From positions 1-9,165 of the forward strand of contig JAPPFO010000039.1 in assembly GCA_028875175.1 (NCBI GenBank): a DNA stretch of 9,165 nucleotides, given 5' to 3'. How positions within the stretch are numbered: the first letter of the stretch is position 1; each line of letters starts with the position of its first letter. Position numbers and translations under genes: made by a program. Positions 5,003 through 9,165 of this stretch are shown piece by piece. The notes under the pieces were generated by a model that saw only the letters and a list, made by a program, of their open reading frames with translations, did no database searches and had not been told where the DNA came from. This stretch comes from Chloroflexota bacterium (lineage in GTDB: Bacteria; Chloroflexota; UBA11872).

Positions 5003-5962
5003 ATGCGTGCACTGATCACGGGCGCTGCCGGCATGTACGGGTACAACTTGACCCGGCGGCTGCTGGAAGACGACCCCGGCGCCTCGGTCGTGGCCGTGGA
5101 CGACTTCTCACGCCACTTCCCGGGCGGGGAGCCGCTGACTCCCGAATTGGAAGCCGGAAGGCCCATCGAGATCGTGCGACGCGACTACGCCGACCTCACG
5201 ACGGCCGAACTGAACCGGTGGGCGCCGGACGTGATCGTGCACTTTGCCGCGCGCATCTCCGTGCCGGAGTCAATGGAACGCCCGCACGCGTATTTCGCGA
5301 ACAACGAGGCCGGCACATTTCGGTTCGCCCACGCCATCGCCGACATGACGCGCCCGCCGCTGCTGATCTACGCCTCGTCGCCCGAGGTGTACGGTCCGCC
5401 GGTCCGGGTACCCATGGACGAGGACCACCCGCTGCGTCCGGTCACCGTCTACGCGGTCAGCAAGGCCGCCTGTGAGCTGCACTGCCTGGCCTTGCACCGC
5501 TGGTGGGGCCACCCGGTCGTGGTGATCCGCAACTTCAATACATTCGGCCCGCACCAGAACATCGTGGGCTATCCGGCGGTTACGGTGGCCTTCGCGCGGC
5601 GCGCGCTGCGGGGCGAGCCGCTGCCGTTGGAGAACGGCGGCCGCCAGACGCGGGACTTTATGTTCATCGACGACGCGGTGGACGCTTACGCCCGCGTGAT
5701 TGCGCGGGGTGCGGCGCTGGCCGGCTCCGTGTTCAACATCGGCACCGGGAGCGAGACGTCAATCCACGACGTGGCGCGAACCGTGCTGGCCGTCACCGGG
5801 TCCGACAGCGAGGTCGTGAACACGCCGGGTCGTCGCACTGACCTGCCCGCCCTGCGTGCCGATGCCACGCGCATTCGCGAGGCGACCGGTTGGAAGCCGG
5901 CGACGCCGTTCGAGGAGGGTATGCGGCGCACGGTGGACTGGTTGCGCGCAGTGGACGCATGA
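5003..5962 (+). CDS. NDP-sugar epimerase/dehydratase-type extended SDR (copy 1)
   Basis: The 319-residue product is an extended SDR of the nucleotide-sugar epimerase group. It has the Rossmann motif GAAGMYG (7-13), VDDFSR after strand 2, and VIHFAARISVPESMERP. SSPEVYG (125-131) provides the catalytic Ser region, followed by the YAVSK catalytic pair (Y150, K154). RNFNTFGPHQ, GGRQTRDFMFIDDAVDAY and VFNIGTGSETSIHDVA are typical sugar-nucleotide contacts in GalE/RmlB-like enzymes. The likely role is interconversion of NDP-sugars for cell-surface glycans; the exact sugar is not determinable. MYG in place of the usual FIG in the first glycine motif is unusual. The start ATG has a weak upstream GGA. 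Its stop overlaps the start of the second epimerase as ATGA, which implies one operon. Confidence 0.9.
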   Translation: MRALITGAAGMYGYNLTRRLLEDDPGASVVAVDDFSRHFPGGEPLTPELEAGRPIEIVRRDYADLTTAELNRWAPDVIVHFAARISVPESMERPHAYFANNEAGTFRFAHAIADMTRPPLLIYASSPEVYGPPVRVPMDEDHPLRPVTVYAVSKAACELHCLALHRWWGHPVVVIRNFNTFGPHQNIVGYPAVTVAFARRALRGEPLPLENGGRQTRDFMFIDDAVDAYARVIARGAALAGSVFNIGTGSETSIHDVARTVLAVTGSDSEVVNTPGRRTDLPALRADATRIREATGWKPATPFEEGMRRTVDWLRAVDA

Positions 5963-6891
5963 GCGCGCTTGTCACCGGCGGCGCCGGGTTCATCGGTCGT
6001 CACGTCGTTGGGGAACTCCTGGATCGTGGCGTGGCGGTGCGCGCGCTGGACGATCTCTCGCGCGCCCGGCCCGGATCGCTCGAGGCGTTCAGTGGTCGGC
6101 CCGGCTTCCTGGGACTTTCGCAAGGCGACGTGACCGATGCGGCGGCGTTGCGGAATGGACTGCTGGGCGTCGACACGATCTTTCACCTGGCAGCTTCCGT
6201 TGACGTTGGCGCCAGCGTGCACGGCCCGGTGCAGGCGATTCGCGCCAACGTGCTGGGCACGCTCAACGTGCTGGACGCGGCGCGGGCGGCCAACCTGCGC
6301 CTGGTCCTGGTCAGCACCTGCCACGTCTACGCATCGGCCGACGGTCCGCTTGACGAACGGGCCGCCACCGCCCCGGCCTCGCCGTACGCGGCATCCAAGC
6401 TGGCGGGCGATGACCTGGCCGCCGGTTATCGTCGGGCCTTCGGCCTGCGCCTCAGCATCGTCCGGCCCTTCAATGTCTACGGCCCATGGCAGCGCGGCGA
6501 CCTGGAAGGCGGCGTGGTGGCACGCTTCCTGCAGGCTGCGCTGGCCGGGCGGACGCTGGAGGTGCACGGTGACGGCGCGCAAACGCGTGACTTTGTCTTC
6601 GTTGACGACGCAGCGCGCGGCATTGTCGACGCGTCGGTGGAGACGGCCGTGGGGCACACGCTGAACCTGGCGACCGGACAGGAAACGAGCATCCGTGAAT
6701 TAGCCGAGCTGATCGACGACGGCGCCGGACGCGTGCGCCAGGTGCCGCATCCGCACCCGCAGGCGGAAGTGGAGCGCTACCTTGGAAATGCGGCGCGTGC
6801 CCGAGCGTTGCTGGACTGGCGCCCGCGTGTGGCGCTGCCCCAGGGTCTCGCGCGCACCCGCGCCTGGTTCAGCGAACTGGCGGAAGGCTGA
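5959..6891 (+). CDS. NDP-sugar epimerase-type extended SDR (copy 2)
   Basis: The 310-residue product starts with the standard GGAGFIG (7-13), then LDDLSRARPG, IFHLAASVDVGASVHGP and VSTCHVYAS. The catalytic PYAASK follows (Y143, K147), then RPFNVYGPWQ, GDGAQTRDFVFVDDAARG and LNLATGQETSIRELAELI. This is the GalE/UDP-glucose 4-epimerase-like pattern. It is a diverged paralogue of the preceding gene, and the ATGA overlap (5959-5962) makes translational coupling likely. Upstream in-frame codons could extend it to about 5890, but that would put the Rossmann motif far from the N-terminus, so 5959 is preferred. The pair may act sequentially on nucleotide sugars or form a heteromeric enzyme; this is inference from adjacency. 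Confidence 0.9.
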   Translation: MSALVTGGAGFIGRHVVGELLDRGVAVRALDDLSRARPGSLEAFSGRPGFLGLSQGDVTDAAALRNGLLGVDTIFHLAASVDVGASVHGPVQAIRANVLGTLNVLDAARAANLRLVLVSTCHVYASADGPLDERAATAPASPYAASKLAGDDLAAGYRRAFGLRLSIVRPFNVYGPWQRGDLEGGVVARFLQAALAGRTLEVHGDGAQTRDFVFVDDAARGIVDASVETAVGHTLNLATGQETSIRELAELIDDGAGRVRQVPHPHPQAEVERYLGNAARARALLDWRPRVALPQGLARTRAWFSELAEG

Positions 6892-6920
6892 GGAGCCGCG
6901 GCCCGACGCTGCGCCGACCC

Positions 6921-6946
6921 GTAACAGACGCACCCCTACCGGCGTT
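6921..6946 (+). promoter_or_regulatory. Candidate ECF-type promoter ahead of the sigma gene
   Basis: GTAAC at 6921-6925 and CGTT at 6943-6946 are separated by 17 nt, resembling the GGAAC-N16/17-CGTC/CGTT shape of many ECF sigma promoters. It sits in the 81-bp gap before the sigma gene, about 26 nt before the GTG start. This would fit autoregulation, but the match is short and could be chance. Confidence 0.25.
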
Positions 6947-6972
6947 CAGAGAGCGCCAGGACCACCGTCGCC

Positions 6973-7536
6973 GTGCTATTGGACGCTGAGCCAAGCGAAG
7001 AGCAACTGAATGAGGTCATCCGCCGCGCCGCCACGCTGGACCGCGAGGCCTACGGGGAACTCTATCGACTCTACGTCGACCGCATTCACCGCTACATCGC
7101 GTACCAGGTGAGTGACCGGGTATTGGCCGAAGATCTGGCCAACCAGGTCTTCCTGCGCGCCATGCAGGCGATCGGGCGCTACGAGCACCGGTCGATCCCT
7201 GAGTTCAACGGCTGGATTTACCGGATTGCCAAGAACGTGGTGGTGGACAACTGGCGGGCCACGCGCAGCACCGTGCCGCTGGATGAAGCGCTGGTCGCCG
7301 AGCGCGGCGAAACGCTGGACGCGCACTTCGAGTCACTGGCCCGCCGCGAGGAGCTTCGCGAAGCCATGCAGTCGCTGACCGAAGACCAGCGCCAGGTTCT
7401 CAGCTACCGGTTCGCCCTGGACATGAGCCATCGAGAGATCGCCCAGATCATGAACCGTAACGAACCGGCCATACGCGCGTTGCAATTCAGGGCGGTTGCC
7501 GCCCTCCGCAAAGTCATGGCCGAGGACGCCAGGTGA
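6973..7536 (+). CDS. RNA polymerase sigma factor, sigma-70/ECF family
   Basis: The 187-residue product has sigma region 2 at about 26-92, with AYGELYRLYVDRIHRYI, AEDLANQVFLRAM and FNGWIYRIAKNVVVDNWR (F78 onward). Region 4 spans about 128-183, with LTEDQRQVLSYRFALDMSHREIAQIMN as the helix-turn-helix for the -35 element and ALQFRAVAALRKVM at the end. There is no region 1 or region 3, as in ECF sigma factors. The start is GTG at 6973; AGGA at 6958-6961 is the likely, slightly distant ribosome-binding site. The stop TGA overlaps the GTG of the next gene (GTGA), linking it to the DUF5667-like membrane protein, which is a candidate partner or regulator. Confidence 0.93.
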   Translation: MLLDAEPSEEQLNEVIRRAATLDREAYGELYRLYVDRIHRYIAYQVSDRVLAEDLANQVFLRAMQAIGRYEHRSIPEFNGWIYRIAKNVVVDNWRATRSTVPLDEALVAERGETLDAHFESLARREELREAMQSLTEDQRQVLSYRFALDMSHREIAQIMNRNEPAIRALQFRAVAALRKVMAEDAR

Positions 7537-9165
7537 GCACGGACATCGAGACGGCATTCCATGCGTCGCTCGACCGCCTGCTGCGCGGCGAGGCGACCCT
7601 CGATGTGTGCGTGGCGGCATACCCCGAACACGAAGAGCGGCTGCGCGACATGCTGGTCGTGGCGCTCGATCTGCAGGCTCTCGCCCCGTTGCCGCTGGAC
7701 CGGCAGGCTGTAGAGCGCGGGGCGCGCCTGATCGACGACGAGCTGCAGCGCCTGCGCGCGCGGCTGGACCGGCAGCCCGAGCCCGCCAGTGCCTGGGAGC
7801 GCCTGACCTGGTGGTTCCCGCGCTTCATGCCGGTTCGCATGGCGGGTCTGGCAGCAGCGTTTGCCATTGCGCTGATGGCCTACGGCGGTGTGACCCTGGC
7901 TGCCGTGAACAGTGGGCCCGATAGCGCCCTCTACGGCTACAGGCTCACGCTGGAAGAACTGCGGATCGGGTTTGCTCCTGATGAGGAGAAGGCGTACCTC
8001 TATCTGGATACCGCCGAACAGCGCTTGCGCGAGATCGAGTCGGCGGCAGGCGTCGGGGACACCGTTGCCGTGGCCCGCGCCAGCACCGCTTACCGGGAGG
8101 TCGTGCGCAAGGGCGTGGACGTACTCGGCGCCGTGGCCCGCGACACGCAGCCGGGCGCCGAGCGCACCGAGGACGTGGCCGCCGACTACCGCCGCCGATT
8201 GGCCGAGCACGACACGCGCTTCGATTCCCTCACGACCCAGACCGCCGAGGCGCAGCGCGCCCCCATAGCGCGGGCCCGTTCGCAGGTGCAGGCCGGCCTG
8301 CAGGACGTGCACAGCGGCCCCATCCTGGCGGTCGCGCCAACCGCCACGCCCGATCCGATCCCGGTGCCCGCCGCGGCCACGCCCGCGCCGGGTTCCAGCC
8401 CCAGCCCCACGCCCACCACCTCTCCCGCGCCGACCGCTTCGCCAACACCCACGGCGCCTGCCGCCGCCCCGACCGCGGCGCCAACGCCGCACGCCACGCC
8501 TGAACCAACCCCGACGGCGCCACCCGTCCCGGCAATCGACGTCACCGGCACCGCTGTGGTGGTCAGTGGCGAGTTGCTCGCCGTGACAGACGAGTCGATT
8601 GTGGTGGCCGGCATCGCTATTGCCCGCGGTGAAGCGGCGGGGGTGGACGCCGTCCCCCTCACGGCGCGCGTGCGGGCCGAGGCCCTGATCGACGCTGACG
8701 GCAGCTTGAAGCTGGTTGGACTGTCGGTAATCGAGGCGGTCGCCGCTGCCTCCGAGACCTCGGCGGACAGCCAGCCCACCGCGGCGCCCGAGCCCTCGCC
8801 CAGCCCTGAACCCGCGCCGCCGCCGGAGGCGACGGCAACCGCAACTCCGGCCGGCGGAGAGCCGACCGCAACCCCCGAGGCATCGCCTACTCCCGAGCCC
8901 ACGGCGAGCGAAAGCACGCCGGCCCCAGACGCCTCGCCAACGCCGACCGCGGCCGAAGGCGAGCCCACTGCGACCCCCGAGGCCACGCCTACCGCGGAGC
9001 CGACGGCAACCGAAGCGCCGGAGACGCCAGCTGACGTCTCACCGACGCCAACCGTCGCAGACGGGACGCCGACCCCTACGCCCGAGGCGACGCCTACCCC
9101 CGAGGCGACGCCCACTCACGAGGCAACTTTTTTTTTATTGTTTAGGCGTACACCGTTTGCTACAC
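7533..9165 (+). CDS. DUF5667-like single-pass membrane protein with Thr/Pro-rich linkers (3' end not in window)
   Basis: A GTG at 7533 overlaps the sigma stop and opens a frame of 544 codons with no stop in the window. Residues 1-55 contain LLRGEATLDVCVAAYPEHEERLRDML, like the 'CL-x-x-YP-x-x-x-x-x-L-x-x-LL' segment that precedes DUF5667. A transmembrane helix follows at about 103-125 (MAGLAAAFAIALMAYGG). Residues about 126-250 (PDSALYGYRLTLEELRIGF, AYLYLDTAEQRLREIES) match DUF5667 in pattern. A Pro/Thr/Ala linker covers about 267-333. A small beta-rich module (about 334-402, VTGTAVVVSGELLAVTDESI onward, resembling DUF5666) comes next, then a second TPTPEAT-type linker (about 406-532). The extracytoplasmic part should therefore be everything after the helix. 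Adjacency to the sigma gene suggests an anti-sigma or sensor role, which is inference. The final 13 residues (FFLLFRRTPFA..) are out of character and may not be real. Confidence 0.85.
   Translation, partial: MSTDIETAFHASLDRLLRGEATLDVCVAAYPEHEERLRDMLVVALDLQALAPLPLDRQAVERGARLIDDELQRLRARLDRQPEPASAWERLTWWFPRFMPVRMAGLAAAFAIALMAYGGVTLAAVNSGPDSALYGYRLTLEELRIGFAPDEEKAYLYLDTAEQRLREIESAAGVGDTVAVARASTAYREVVRKGVDVLGAVARDTQPGAERTEDVAADYRRRLAEHDTRFDSLTTQTAEAQRAPIARARSQVQAGLQDVHSGPILAVAPTATPDPIPVPAAATPAPGSSPSPTPTTSPAPTASPTPTAPAAAPTAAPTPHATPEPTPTAPPVPAIDVTGTAVVVSGELLAVTDESIVVAGIAIARGEAAGVDAVPLTARVRAEALIDADGSLKLVGLSVIEAVAAASETSADSQPTAAPEPSPSPEPAPPPEATATATPAGGEPTATPEASPTPEPTASESTPAPDASPTPTAAEGEPTATPEATPTAEPTATEAPETPADVSPTPTVADGTPTPTPEATPTPEATPTHEATFFLLFRRTPFAT
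9081..9127 (+). repeat. 18-bp tandem repeat encoding PEATPT units
   Basis: CCCGAGGCGACGCC occurs at 9081-9094 and 9099-9112, an 18-bp period, with a degenerate third unit from 9117 (CACGAGGCAAC). In frame it encodes PEATPT repeats in the second linker of the DUF5667-like protein. Such repeats can expand or contract by slippage and also confuse short-read assembly. Confidence 0.75.

Noticed and set aside
4875..5012. Longer N-terminus for the pterin dehydratase, starting at 5012 on the minus strand
   Set aside because: It would overlap the first epimerase start, gives a length well above the family, and the internal ATG at 4874 has a good AGAGAGG ribosome-binding site.
5686..6657. 323-residue open frame on the minus strand across the two epimerases
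   Set aside because: It is antisense to two well-supported genes and shows no recognisable motif; long antisense frames are common at this GC content.
8186..9115. 309-residue minus-strand frame rich in GVGVAS repeats
   Set aside because: It is the antisense reading of the Thr/Pro linker codons; low complexity alone explains its length.
1..9165. CRISPR array, tRNA, insertion sequence or prophage elements
   Set aside because: I found no regularly spaced repeats, no cloverleaf-like sequence, and no transposase or phage motifs in any open frame.

Overview
This is high-GC DNA (about 70% by eye), densely packed with genes and with very short intergenic gaps. It looks like a chromosomal segment of a Chloroflexota bacterium, possibly an uncultured lineage. 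The main evidence is at the right end. A sigma-70/ECF sigma gene overlaps a gene for a one-pass membrane protein with a DUF5667-like domain and long Thr/Pro/Glu/Ala linkers of the TPTPEAT type, an arrangement I associate with that phylum. The phylum call is inference; no rRNA or ribosomal protein gene is present to settle it.

Layout. On the minus strand, 1-466 is the 5' part of a PabB/TrpE-like chorismate-utilising enzyme that runs off the left edge. Diverging from it, 539-4364 is a plus-strand run of four genes: a PurM/HypE/ThiL-fold ATP-binding protein, a PLP-dependent low-specificity threonine aldolase, a DFR-like extended SDR, and a SAM-dependent methyltransferase that overlaps the SDR by 35 nt. 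A 225-bp intergenic region (4365-4589), rich in short repeats and inverted repeats, separates this run from a convergent minus-strand pterin-4a-carbinolamine dehydratase (4590-4874). A divergent promoter region follows. Next come two overlapping NDP-sugar epimerase-type SDR genes (5003-6891), the sigma factor (6973-7536), and the sigma-linked DUF5667-like protein, which is still open at the right edge.

The most striking element belongs to no gene. Two perfect copies of the 16-bp bacterial centromere site parS (TGTTTCACGTGAAACA) lie at 505-520 and 4530-4545, about 4 kb apart. One sits in the divergent pabB-like/PurM-like intergenic region, inside a 26-bp perfect palindrome. The other sits among a cluster of inverted repeats between the convergent methyltransferase and dehydratase genes. 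Because parS sites normally cluster around the replication origin, this window is probably origin-proximal and part of the ParB-loading region.

The metabolic genes do not form one obvious pathway. The pabB-like gene (folate or tryptophan branch), the threonine aldolase (glycine/threonine) and the pterin dehydratase are housekeeping-type functions. The two epimerases suggest nucleotide-sugar or surface polysaccharide metabolism. The sigma/DUF5667-like pair is probably a regulatory or envelope-stress unit. The last 38 bases (9128-9165) change abruptly to AT-rich sequence starting with nine T's, and may be an assembly edge rather than genuine coding sequence.
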